Part shown: one piece after another, positions 1 to 8,674 of the stretch
Numbering within the stretch: position 1 is the first letter of the stretch
Layout: each line of letters begins with the position of its first letter
Made by a program: the position numbers and the translations under genes
NCBI RefSeq assembly: GCF_000472445.1
Contig: NZ_AXAJ01000001.1
Coordinates: forward strand, 806,643 to 870,642
DNA from: Burkholderia sp. WSM2230
GTDB lineage: Bacteria; Pseudomonadota; Gammaproteobacteria; Burkholderiales; Burkholderiaceae
Direction of reading: 5' to 3'
DNA length: 64,000 nucleotides
The notes under the pieces: model-generated
Databases searched by the model: none
Told to the model about the DNA's origin: nothing
The model's input: only the letters and a program-made list of their open reading frames with translations

Positions 1-2
1 GA

Positions 3-399
3 TCACGTAAGAACCGCGAGAGAGCGGTTGTAGTCGGCCTCCCAATAAAGACGGGTTCTCTTAGACAACGAATAGGTCAGGCTGACGATCCCGAGATCTC
101 GTTTGCCATCGGTGTTCTGCAAGCTTGTCTCCTACACTCCTGCGCCAACGCGCAGAAATGTAGTTCGCGCCCGCCTGAAGACGCCGGTGGATATATACGG
201 TGCAGCCCTCGAAGAACCCGCTTTTGTCTTGCATGCCCGGGCTTCGAGCGGACCCATCGTTGAAATCACCCCCTACGCCGCCGAACGGGTTCTCGACGGT
301 GCTTGCCCGATCGCCGTGAAGCCGGGGAATACTTTTCGATAGCGAGCAACCTTTGACGGACCGACCGCTCGATTTCAGCCTCGACATCATCGGCGTCAT
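3..399 (-). pseudogene. Possible decayed porin C-terminus
   Basis: Read on the minus strand, the last 42 codons (131 down to 3) end in a stretch resembling the final strands of Burkholderia-type trimeric porins: YSLSKRTRLYWEADYN followed by a short tail and a stop. The SLSKRT.LY pattern is typical of outer-membrane general porins. An in-frame TAG at 132-134 cuts this off from upstream sequence. The preceding bases continue with barrel-like residues only in another frame (for example RLQAGANYISARW), suggesting a frameshifted remnant. No signal peptide or start lies within the window. It could instead be chance similarity; the identification depends on one short motif. Confidence 0.33.
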
Positions 400-925
400 G
401 AGGGTCTTCGCAGCGTAGTGAATTTACTTTGTCGTCCTGAGAAATTCGAGTCGATCGGCTACCCGTTCGGTGCTAGAACAGCCCGCCGCCGTAGCGTGAA
501 CCGGCACCATCGTTGCCGGCGCCGACGATGTCGATATGCCATGCCGCAGGCAGCTTCGCGAACGCGAGCCGCGAGCTTTAAGAGCGGTTGCAGACTATTG
601 GCAGCGGTACCGGTCCGCTTCAGCGGACTTGTTAAGCTGCATGATGGAATCTTATGCCTTAAGCTCGTCGTGATGTGGCTATTTTCGTTTGTGCCGGTCT
701 GGGTGCACCGTTATTGACAATAGCTGCGCACCATTGTGGGTCATGTCCAGGCGTCAAGAGGGTTGACAGAACTCCACCCCTTTAAGATAGTTATCAAGCG
801 GAATCAAGCCGATCTTTCACCACTGAATGAACATACTGCGGGGGAGTGTCGCGCTGGCTGATAGATAGCCAAATAGAGACGCTCCGCATCCTCCCTGCTA
901 ACGTCTCTTTAGTCGAGCCACCGAT
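400..925. other. Gene-poor leader region before the sensor kinase
   Basis: No convincing gene is present. The small open frames here are rich in Arg and Cys and lack a ribosome-binding site. The right part holds a candidate promoter for the downstream kinase, listed separately. Confidence 0.5.
763..791 (+). promoter_or_regulatory. Candidate sigma-70 promoter of the sensor kinase gene
   Basis: TTGACA at 763-768, a 17-base spacer, then GATAGT at 786-791. The -35 is perfect and the -10 is moderate. It would give a leader of about 130 bases before the kinase start. No other good promoter was seen closer to the gene. Confidence 0.45.
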
Positions 926-3124
926 ATGAATTCCATTTTTCGCGAACAGGGCATACAGGGAACGCACTTGGACGTCGCACCGTTTCCCTGCTGCCGGATA
1001 CACTTCGACGGCTCAATCGTCGATTTCAACGACGCGGGCGGCGCGCTCCTCCGCCTGGACACCGGTACTTCGCGACTTCCCGCCCTGCAGAACCGTCTAT
1101 ATTGCGACGACATAGAGGCGGTGCTCGCGGCATTGGGCTCTTCGGACCAGTCGTTCGAAGCGGACTGCCGCGTTGCGGTCCAGCCGGAGGCGTTCCGCTG
1201 GTTCATGCTGCGTGGTCAACGTATACCGGGCATCAGCGCGAATACCTGGCTTTGCTGTCTCATCGATATCGATGCACGTAAGGCACGCGAGACTGAACTC
1301 GGCCGTGAACTGCGTATTCGCAACGACATGCTAGATGCGAGTGTCGACTGCATAAAGGTCATCACGTCTGACGGCCTGCTAACGCATATGAACAAGGCGG
1401 GGTGCAGCGCGCTTGGTGTGCCACAGGACTCGTCCTTGGGCATGCCGTGGACCGATCTGTTGCCCGAGTCAGTGCGCGCGTCCGGCAGGGCCGCGGTGGC
1501 GGCGGCCAAAGACGGGAATGCAGCACGCTTTGCCGGCAGCAGTCGGTTGCCTGGGGAGCCGCCGCGCTACTGGGACAATATGCTGACCCCCTTGCAACGG
1601 AAAGGGGACGAAGTGACGTCGATTCTCTGCATGTCGCGCGACATTACACTGCAGCGCGAGGCGGAAATCCGGCTCGAGCTCGCGCTGCGCGCCACAGACG
1701 ACGCCATCTGGGACTGGGACGTCCATACGAATCGAATGCGTTGGAACGAGGCGATGCTGCGCTGCTACGGATACGCCGCCGAAGGCGTCGGCGAGACGCC
1801 GGCGTGGTGGCTGGAGCGCATTCATGCGGAAGACCGCTCTCGCATTCAAGCGACGTTGAGCAATGTGCTCAAAGGAAGCGACTGCAAATACACTATTGAA
1901 TATCGTTTCCGACGTGCGGACGGACGCTATGCCGACGTGCGCGAACGCGGCTATCTCAGCCGGGACAAAGACGGCGATGCATTGCGCGTGGTGGGCACTA
2001 TGCTCGACCAGACGGATCGCAAGGCCATCGAGCGCAACTTACAGCAAGTGAACCGCGCGCTCGAAGAGAGAGCGAACGAGCGCACGAAGGAACTCGAGCG
2101 ACTATGGAATACGTCGCCGGATCTGCTGCTCGTGCTCGGGCCCGACGGCATCATCCGGCGCGCAAGTCCAGCCGTGAGAGATGCACTGGGCCGAGAGCCG
2201 GATGCCATCGTTGGGCACCACGTCGGCGAGTACGTCATGGAGGAAGACGCGGGTTTGCTTGGCCGCGCGCTTTTGTGTGAGCTCAGCGAGTCGTCGCCGG
2301 CCGTAGAAGTGCGTCATCGGCATCGCGATGGTTCGTGCCAGTGGATCGCTTGGGTTGCTGCTTCGAGCGGCGCAGATGTCTTCGCGACCGGCCGCGTAGT
2401 TACGGCGGAGAGGAACATGCAGGCATCATTACGCAAAGCCGAAGAGGCGTTGCACGAGGCGCAGAAGATGGAAGCGATCGGCCGCCTGACCGGAAATGTC
2501 GCGCATGACTTCAACAACCTGCTGCACGTGATCAAGACATCGGTCGAACTGCTGCGCCGCCCAGACATCCCGGCGCATCAGCAGGCGCGTTGCGTCGAGG
2601 CTATCTCGAGCACTGCGGATCGCGGAGCACGACTGACAAGCCAGTTGCTCTCATACGGTCGGCGTTCGACCCTTGCGCCGACATGCTTCGATGTCGGCGC
2701 CAACATTCGCGCGCTGCGAGAGCTGTTTGGAACTCTGGTGGGACGCGGGATCGAAATTGAGATTAATGAAACGCGGGCCTGTCGCGTGTTTGCGGATTCG
2801 AACCAGTTCGACACCGCAATGATCAACATTGTCGCGAATGCATGTGATGCAATGAATCGCAAAGGATTGCTAAAGATAGGCATAGACTCGGGCGCCGACG
2901 GATTCGTCGCTGTATCCGTCGAGGATCAGGGCCATGGCATTCCAGCGGACCAGATCCAAACAATCTTCGATCCGTTTTTTACCACCAAGCCGCCGGGACA
3001 GGGCACGGGCCTTGGGCTTTCACAGGTCTTCGGCTTCGTGAAGCAATCAGGCGGCGATGTCGTGGTCGAAAGCACCGTTGGCGTCGGATCTAAATTCACT
3101 CTATCTCTGCCGGAGTGCAGGTAA
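926..3124 (+). CDS. Multi-PAS sensor histidine kinase, orphan
   Basis: A 732-residue soluble sensor kinase. About four PAS-type modules occupy residues 20-115, 130-240, 245-365 and 390-495, each ending in or near a C-terminal cap such as SRDITLQREAE or LDQTDRKAIER. A short coiled coil precedes the HisKA-type H-box GNVAHDFNNLL with phospho-acceptor His527. The ATPase domain has the N-box with Asn638 (NACDAM), G1 DQGHGIP, F-box FDPFFTTK and G2 GTGLGLS. There are no membrane helices and no C-terminal receiver domain, although many kinases with the AHDFNNLL box carry one. No response regulator lies nearby, so the partner is unknown. The start ATG has no clear Shine-Dalgarno, so the N-terminus is uncertain. 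Autophosphorylation in the cytoplasm is expected; the signal cannot be read. Confidence 0.9.
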   Translation: MNSIFREQGIQGTHLDVAPFPCCRIHFDGSIVDFNDAGGALLRLDTGTSRLPALQNRLYCDDIEAVLAALGSSDQSFEADCRVAVQPEAFRWFMLRGQRIPGISANTWLCCLIDIDARKARETELGRELRIRNDMLDASVDCIKVITSDGLLTHMNKAGCSALGVPQDSSLGMPWTDLLPESVRASGRAAVAAAKDGNAARFAGSSRLPGEPPRYWDNMLTPLQRKGDEVTSILCMSRDITLQREAEIRLELALRATDDAIWDWDVHTNRMRWNEAMLRCYGYAAEGVGETPAWWLERIHAEDRSRIQATLSNVLKGSDCKYTIEYRFRRADGRYADVRERGYLSRDKDGDALRVVGTMLDQTDRKAIERNLQQVNRALEERANERTKELERLWNTSPDLLLVLGPDGIIRRASPAVRDALGREPDAIVGHHVGEYVMEEDAGLLGRALLCELSESSPAVEVRHRHRDGSCQWIAWVAASSGADVFATGRVVTAERNMQASLRKAEEALHEAQKMEAIGRLTGNVAHDFNNLLHVIKTSVELLRRPDIPAHQQARCVEAISSTADRGARLTSQLLSYGRRSTLAPTCFDVGANIRALRELFGTLVGRGIEIEINETRACRVFADSNQFDTAMINIVANACDAMNRKGLLKIGIDSGADGFVAVSVEDQGHGIPADQIQTIFDPFFTTKPPGQGTGLGLSQVFGFVKQSGGDVVVESTVGVGSKFTLSLPECR

Positions 3125-3775
3125 ACCCAAGGTCAATCCAACCGCGCACTTGCAACGTCGGCGTTGCCAGGCCATGCGCCGCCGTGCCCGTCAAGGATCA
3201 CGCCGCCGTTGCACTGTAAGGTTCGTGCAGTTTCAGCGCTAAAACGAAGTGAAAGGGCGGCGCAGTCGATGCGTTTTCCCTGCTGCTTTTCAGGCAGAAG
3301 TTATTGTTAATGAGCATACCGAATTCAGATATGCAACGATGATGGACGGTTGAATCAGAAGAGCGAGCCACTGATGATATTGCAAAAAGAAGTGTGCAGC
3401 AGAGAGTGGAGGGCGATCTATGCAGGCCAACGGATACCTTCCGACGTCTAATTATGGAAACGGGATTTCTACGAGAAAATTAAAAACTAAAAAAGGATGC
3501 GTCGATTTCCGGATGGCTTAGTTATTTTGGACCCGAATATTGTCATATGACAGGCCCGACTGCGGACAGCATCTCATTTGGGCTTTCGAGCTTGAGTGAA
3601 CATGCTCCCGTTTTCGAGTGTCGTCGAAGATCGTCTGTGCCTGCGGGATATCGTATCGGATGTCGGAGGCGAAGCCGCGTGTTACTGCAAAATTGACCCC
3701 GCGCTCACGGTTCGCGCGATCACGAACGCTTGCGCGGCGCCGCCATGGTCGCGGCACCGTGCCAGAAAAGCTTGC
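3125..3775. other. 650-base intergenic region
   Basis: Lies between the kinase and the convergent glycosyltransferase end. It is more AT-rich than its surroundings, especially 3300-3560. Frames on either strand look non-coding. I saw no strong hairpin followed by a T-run. Confidence 0.5.
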
Positions 3776-4735
3776 TCAGATCTCGGGCTTCAGTCGATAC
3801 AGTTCCGGCACGACCGCGAGCAACAGACGCTTCAGGGAAAAAAGCCGCGGCGAGATATGCGTGGCCACGTACCAGGTTGCCGCGACGTTCATGCAGCGCA
3901 GCTTGAGATCGGGCCCGACGAGCGCGCTTGCGAAATGCAGGTCGCCGAGCGTCTTGCCGATGATCTCCTGCTTGATCCGTGCACGCGCCGGTGATTCGAT
4001 GGCAATGAAAGACAGCTCCGAGATCTCGTGAAGCAGCCGGTACATGCTGTTGTAATGATGCAGCGTTTTGGTGGTGAACATCGTCGAGTCCATACGCAGA
4101 CGCCTTTTGAACAGCGCCTGATTCAGTACGGCGAGCTTGATTCTTTGCTGCAGCAGCAACGCCGCGAAAAAATGATTGTCCTCATACACGATGCCTTCCA
4201 CGAAACGCAGATTGCCTATGGCCGAACGCCGTGTAATGAAGCAGCATGGCGAAACGAAATAGCGCCCTTGCCGCAGCGACTCCACCACGAACTCATCCGA
4301 CCAGAGGGTTGCGGTTCCGAGCGGCCGCCTATAGCCGTTCACTTCCTGCTTGTACATGGGCGCGTCATTCGGAAACACTGCCGCTTCGAACATGACCGCA
4401 TCCATCTCGGGATTGCCGAATTCCCGATGGCAAACGCTCAACGTGTCGATATCGATCAGATCGTCGCTGTCCATGTAGTACACGTACGAGCCCGTCGTGA
4501 GCGAGGTACCGAGATTGCGCGCCGCGGATTGTCCGCGGTTCGGCTGATAGACGTACCTGAATCGCGAGTCGGTTTCGCAATAGCGCTGCGCAATTGCGGC
4601 GGTGCCGTCAGTGGAGCCGTCGTCAACGATCATCACCTCGAAATCCGTGAAGGACTGTCCCGCAACGCTGGCCAGCGCTTCGTCGAGATAGTGCTCGACG
4701 TTGTAGGCGGGCACGATGATGGAAAAAGCTGGCAT
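3776..4735 (-). CDS. Family 2 glycosyltransferase
   Basis: A 319-residue GT-A glycosyltransferase. The N-terminus reads SIIVPAYNVEHYLDEALASV, then VDDGSTDGT at residues 37-45 for nucleotide-sugar binding. The DxD-like metal motif MDSDD lies at 88-92. The C-terminal half has no membrane helix, so it probably acts at the cytoplasmic face of the inner membrane, adding a sugar to a lipid-linked oligosaccharide. The start has a GAGGTG ribosome-binding site four bases upstream. It lies 36 bases downstream of the Wzx-like flippase gene on the same strand, so the two are probably co-transcribed and build and export the same polysaccharide. Donor and acceptor sugars cannot be deduced. Confidence 0.9.
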   Translation of the reverse strand: MPAFSIIVPAYNVEHYLDEALASVAGQSFTDFEVMIVDDGSTDGTAAIAQRYCETDSRFRYVYQPNRGQSAARNLGTSLTTGSYVYYMDSDDLIDIDTLSVCHREFGNPEMDAVMFEAAVFPNDAPMYKQEVNGYRRPLGTATLWSDEFVVESLRQGRYFVSPCCFITRRSAIGNLRFVEGIVYEDNHFFAALLLQQRIKLAVLNQALFKRRLRMDSTMFTTKTLHHYNSMYRLLHEISELSFIAIESPARARIKQEIIGKTLGDLHFASALVGPDLKLRCMNVAATWYVATHISPRLFSLKRLLLAVVPELYRLKPEI

Positions 4736-4771
4736 AAGGCACCTCGATTGTTTGATAACCAGAACGGCAAC

Positions 4772-6076
4772 TCAACCGGCATCCGCGCCGCGCGCTTCCT
4801 GACCCGCCGGCGATGCAACGGAGATATGCGCCGCGCCTCGCGAGGCGGGCGCAACGCCGCGAAAATACAGCCACATGAAGGCCGCCGCGCCGACTGTTTC
4901 GGTCAGGATCACGGCGACGATCGTCCCTTTTGCTGCGCCGTAGCGCGTGAGCGGAACGACATAAAGAAGATGCAGAACCGTCGCGCCGAGAAAGACATTG
5001 GTCAGCGAACGCGCCCGGCCTTGAGCGAGCAGCCCCAGGTCGCCGAATACCACGGCTACGCTGATAATCGGCGGCAACACCGCTTCGAGTCTCAGAAGAG
5101 GAATCGACGCATGAAACTGCGGGCCGACCCAGGTTTCGATACCCCACGCGGCAAGCAGCTCGATGCCGATAAAGAGGCTCATCGACGTCGAGAACACGGC
5201 GAGCATCGCCATGCGCATGAGGCGCTGCGCAGCTTGCGGATCGGTTGCGTGGAATTGACTGATGCGCGGATAGAATGCCTGACTGATCACCATGAACATG
5301 GCCTGCGCTGCCACCCGGATCTTGTCGGCCATCGCGAACTGACCCACTACGTCCGGCCCGTGAAAGTAATTCAGCAGGATCGAGTTGAAGTTCACATAAA
5401 AGCTGATCAATACAAAGGAGAGGAATAACGGAAAACCGTCTTTCAACGCCGCGACTATCTTTTTCGCGGAAGTGCCGACGAGTTTCACCCATCGGTTGCG
5501 GTGAAGAATCCACAGTGCGCAGACGGCAAGCAGTACATTGCCGAGACTGACGCCAAGTGCGGCGAGCGCGGCATCCCCTGGTCCTTTGACTGCGAGATAG
5601 ACGAACGCAAGGCCGAGAAGCCGGGAAACAAAAGTCGGCAACACCAGCGCGCGCATACGTTCAAGGCCCTGAAAAAGCCATACGGGCGTAACAGCGTTGG
5701 CAACGATGCCGATGAATAGCGCGGCGAGTACATCGGCATGCTCACGCAGGTCTGGCACGAACACGATGCCCGCAGCGATCAGAAGAAGCGCCGCGCCAAC
5801 CAGTAAAAGCCGTGCAGCGCACGTGCTGGTATAGACCTCGGCGAGACGTTTGGGATCACCGCGCGCGACCGACACGTGCCGCGTTGCCGTGAAGTTGAAG
5901 CCATAGTCGGTCAGCAGCACCATGTATTGCGCGACAGCCTGACAATAAGCCAACACCCCGAACTCTCTCGCACCGAGTACATGACCCAGGTAGGGCAACA
6001 TCAGCAACGGTACGATGTAATTGCCGCCCTGGATCAGGATCAGATACAACAGCGTCTTGCGAATCGGAGTGGTCAT
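4772..6076 (-). CDS. Wzx-like polysaccharide flippase
   Basis: A 434-residue integral membrane protein of the MOP/PST superfamily, about 12 helices. It opens with TPIRKTLLYLILIQGGNYIV and carries the early motif REFGVLAYCQAVAQYMVLLTDYGFN (quoted in part: GVLAYCQAVAQY), typical of O-antigen/exopolysaccharide flippases. It should flip undecaprenyl-PP-linked repeat units across the inner membrane. I chose the ATG at 6074-6076 because the longer frame adds about 49 hydrophilic residues that overlap the upstream regulator gene and match no family N-terminus. It is followed by the glycosyltransferase. No Wzy polymerase, Wza/Wzc exporter or initiating transferase lies in the window, so it must work with genes elsewhere. 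Confidence 0.87.
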   Translation of the reverse strand: MTTPIRKTLLYLILIQGGNYIVPLLMLPYLGHVLGAREFGVLAYCQAVAQYMVLLTDYGFNFTATRHVSVARGDPKRLAEVYTSTCAARLLLVGAALLLIAAGIVFVPDLREHADVLAALFIGIVANAVTPVWLFQGLERMRALVLPTFVSRLLGLAFVYLAVKGPGDAALAALGVSLGNVLLAVCALWILHRNRWVKLVGTSAKKIVAALKDGFPLFLSFVLISFYVNFNSILLNYFHGPDVVGQFAMADKIRVAAQAMFMVISQAFYPRISQFHATDPQAAQRLMRMAMLAVFSTSMSLFIGIELLAAWGIETWVGPQFHASIPLLRLEAVLPPIISVAVVFGDLGLLAQGRARSLTNVFLGATVLHLLYVVPLTRYGAAKGTIVAVILTETVGAAAFMWLYFRGVAPASRGAAHISVASPAGQEARGADAG

Positions 6077-6123
6077 GGAAATGCGCCTGGTGCAATGGTG
6101 GCTTTCTTCATGCGTAAGCCGCT

Positions 6124-7077
6124 CTACAGGCTCAAATGCCGCTGTGCGCGGAATTCGGTGGGTGACATGCCGTACCTTTCCTTGAAAAGACGGCCAAGGC
6201 GGTTGCCGTCGCCCATGCCGCATCGCCGCGCAATTTTTCCAACCGGGATATTGGTAGAACTGAGCATGGTGCGAACCACGTCAAAGCGTGTGCGCAGCAG
6301 GTACTCCAGGGGCGTCATGCCGAACTCCTGCTTGAAACGGCGGCGGAAATTGCGCTTGCTCATTGCTGCGGATTCCGCTGCCTGTGCAATCGAAATGGGC
6401 TTGCTGTAGTTCTCCTGTATCCAGCGCGCCGACTCCCGGACCTTGCTCGCGGTAGTCAGCGATTTCACGTCGCCTTCGCGCGGCCTCGTGTGCTTGAGCG
6501 CATTCGTCTGCAGTTCAACGGCGACCTTTCTGGCTATGTGCGGACCGAGGTCGCGCTCGATCTGCGAAAGGGCCAGCTCAGTGGGCGCCGCACCACTTGT
6601 GCGGGACGTCGCGGGGTCGTCGTCGAATAGAAAGACAGGTACTGCGAGCCGTGAAGCGTTTTTGTAGACCACCGCAAGCTTCGACCCTTGCGTAATGCGA
6701 AGCGATGCAACGGCGCCCTGGCGCGTGATCCACGAATGCAGGCGGTCGTTGGGCTCCGTGGCCACCGTGGCGTCGCGGCACGCCACGAAGAACGCGTGAA
6801 AGTCGCTGACGCTGTAGCGCTTGAGCTGCTCGGTGACGATTGAAATGCCACACGAGCTCGTCACAAGGCCTCCTTCTTCCGACAATACCGTGAGCCGGTA
6901 CGGAGCACCCTCGCCACGGTGCACCTCCGCCATGTTGGCGAGGCGGAAAGCGTCGCCAATCGCACCTGCACTTGCCGTGAAGAAGTTCTGCGACACGAGA
7001 AGGCCAATGTGCATCGACGGTTCGAGACAGTCGGGTCTCTCATTGACGAGTGGAGTGGAGAGTTCAACGAGATCCAT
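6124..7077 (-). CDS. GlxA-type AraC transcriptional regulator
   Basis: A 317-residue regulator. Residues about 22-185 form a DJ-1/PfpI-like domain (MHIGLLVSQNFFTASAGAIG), as in GlxA/FtrA-type regulators. The usual nucleophile-elbow Cys region reads FFVACRDAT. Residues 215-312 are a double helix-turn-helix AraC domain with the end signature GMSPTEFR. The start at 7075-7077 has GGGAG about 11 bases upstream and precedes the first conserved strand by about 20 residues; Met22 is an alternative. The stop lies 47 bases before the Wzx-like gene on the same strand, so it may be the first gene of a regulator-flippase-glycosyltransferase operon. Its ligand is unknown. Confidence 0.85.
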   Translation of the reverse strand: MDLVELSTPLVNERPDCLEPSMHIGLLVSQNFFTASAGAIGDAFRLANMAEVHRGEGAPYRLTVLSEEGGLVTSSCGISIVTEQLKRYSVSDFHAFFVACRDATVATEPNDRLHSWITRQGAVASLRITQGSKLAVVYKNASRLAVPVFLFDDDPATSRTSGAAPTELALSQIERDLGPHIARKVAVELQTNALKHTRPREGDVKSLTTASKVRESARWIQENYSKPISIAQAAESAAMSKRNFRRRFKQEFGMTPLEYLLRTRFDVVRTMLSSTNIPVGKIARRCGMGDGNRLGRLFKERYGMSPTEFRAQRHLSL

Positions 7078-7232
7078 CACGATTAGGGCTCCCAATATAT
7101 TTATAAAATGCGCCAGAAAACGGGCGACAGTGAATTGTAGTGACCGCGGATTGCGCAAATGTGCTGTCAATCGGAGGCTCAGCCGCCAATTCCTTGTCGC
7201 GCTTCGCCAATGCGCGCCGCGTCTCAAAGCCG

Positions 7233-7445
7233 CTATCTGCGCCGCTTACTGGCCCCGATTGCGGCCCCGATTGCGGAGAAAATCCGCGCGGGAATCAATG
7301 CAATCGCAACCACCACAAAGACGACGATTACGGCCAGAACATAAACAGTTGCAAACCCAATCAGTATCGCCGTGAACATGACTCTTTCGGCACGCGATGC
7401 CAGCGGCAGGTCTCGCCAATGACCACGCGGCGGGCCTTCTTCCAT
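7233..7445 (-). CDS. Small single-helix membrane protein
   Basis: A 70-residue frame with one long hydrophobic segment starting near residue 23 (MFTAILIGFATVYVLAVIVV and onward), then a short alanine/isoleucine stretch and a basic tail SKRRR. It may start at the internal Met23. It begins 11 bases after the stop of the upstream AraC-type gene on the same strand and lies between two related regulators. That position argues that it is real and co-transcribed. I do not recognise the family. A role in anchoring or signal input to the neighbouring regulators is only speculation. Confidence 0.5.
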   Translation of the reverse strand: MEEGPPRGHWRDLPLASRAERVMFTAILIGFATVYVLAVIVVFVVVAIALIPARIFSAIGAAIGASKRRR

Positions 7446-7456
7446 GTCGTACCCAC

Positions 7457-8194
7457 TCAGGCAAAACCCGTGCGCCCGCGGCGCCGGTACTCCGTTGGGG
7501 AGACTCCAAAGCGCTTGCGAAACAGCTTCGCGAGCTGCGATCCATTGCCCATGCCGCTTCGTCGAGCGATCTTGTCGACCGGAAGATCCGATTCGGTAAG
7601 CAGCCGGCAGGATCGTTCCAATCGGGCCTTCAGCAAATACTCAGAAGGCGTAGTGCCGATCTGCCGCCGGAAGCGGCGCAGGAAAGTCCGCTCGCTCATC
7701 GCCGCGGTCTGAGCGACATCGGCAATGGAGATGTCGTGCTCACAGTTGTCGGTGAGCCATTGCGCGCAAGCGTGCATCTTGTCGTCTTCCATTTTCGGCT
7801 TGCCCGATGTTGCTGGGCTTGCGCAATCCGCCTGCGGAAGAAAGGTGATACGTATTTCAGCGGGCCGTGCAATCACAGCGCCATGATCTGTGTGGTCCAG
7901 GATCCATACCGGAGCAATCAGGTCTTGACAATCCAGGCTGGACCTGACAATGGAAGCAAGCGTTGCATCCGTATCCGGTGCAATCAGCATCTGCAGTTTG
8001 TCGGCGCTCTCGTGTGCGCGGCGAGTGGATGCAGCCTTTACGGTAGGAGGTCTTTCAAAGTTCATTTCGCTTTCGCCGCATTCGAGTTCTCGGCTCGAAA
8101 CAATATCAATGCGTGCATTCGTATTAATTAGACGAAGTACTTGTGCCGCTTTATCCGTCGATAGGAGGCAACTAGCGGAGCCGAGTTCATTCAT
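7457..8194 (-). CDS. AraC-family regulator with shortened sensor domain
   Basis: A 245-residue protein. The C-terminal residues 145-240 form an AraC double helix-turn-helix (ISIADVAQTAAMSERTFLRR; end signature GVSPTEYRRR). The domain closely resembles that of the GlxA-type regulator two genes downstream. The N-terminal 140 residues are much shorter than a full DJ-1-like domain and keep only its general pattern (STRRAHESADKLQMLIAP; APVWILDHTDHGAVIARP). It looks like a reduced relative of the neighbouring regulator. The start has AGGAG five bases upstream. The small membrane-protein gene follows 11 bases after its stop. Target genes probably include the polysaccharide module, by position only. 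Confidence 0.82.
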   Translation of the reverse strand: MNELGSASCLLSTDKAAQVLRLINTNARIDIVSSRELECGESEMNFERPPTVKAASTRRAHESADKLQMLIAPDTDATLASIVRSSLDCQDLIAPVWILDHTDHGAVIARPAEIRITFLPQADCASPATSGKPKMEDDKMHACAQWLTDNCEHDISIADVAQTAAMSERTFLRRFRRQIGTTPSEYLLKARLERSCRLLTESDLPVDKIARRSGMGNGSQLAKLFRKRFGVSPTEYRRRGRTGFA

Positions 8195-8674
8195 GCTGTC
8201 TCCTGGTCTTCAGGGTGTCGCGAGTTATTGGTTGAATGCCGCTCAGCTATGACAGTGCTTTTATCGGGCGGGAGCGAAGAAGCGTCGGTGAGGACGATGC
8301 TTACGCAATCTTTCTTCGTCGGGTTTTGAGTGAAAGAATAGCTGTAAGGCTAGTTGCATGCTCACCTAAATTCAGCCTTCACCGGCCAACCTTGGCTGAC
8401 AACGCAGATGTGCGTTATGGCTTGCGATGCCGCGAATGAGCGCATGCGCCCCGCTGACGCAAACCCAGTTTAAGTACCTTGGGAAAGCCGTTTAATCGGC
8501 AGGAAATACGGCAACTTAAAGACCGCTGTTCGCGGTACATGGAAATATATACGTAGGAATACGAAGTAACGTAATGAGCGGTTATTCGCAGTAGCGAAAT
8601 TACCCTGGCCTCTCGCGGGTCGGCATCGGCGTGCGTGCAACCGTCAGTTCTTTCATGACTTCCCGGTGGTCCGG
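8195..8674. other. 480-base intergenic region upstream of the AraC gene
   Basis: Contains no credible gene. It must carry the promoter of the leftward AraC-type gene unless the dimethylformamidase-like gene reads through. The middle section (8480-8580) is AT-richer. No clear operator or terminator was identified by eye. Confidence 0.45.

Noticed and set aside
4028..5428. A 466-codon plus-strand frame opposite the flippase and glycosyltransferase genes
   Set aside because: It is the antisense shadow of two well-supported genes, with Arg/His-rich composition and no family motif.
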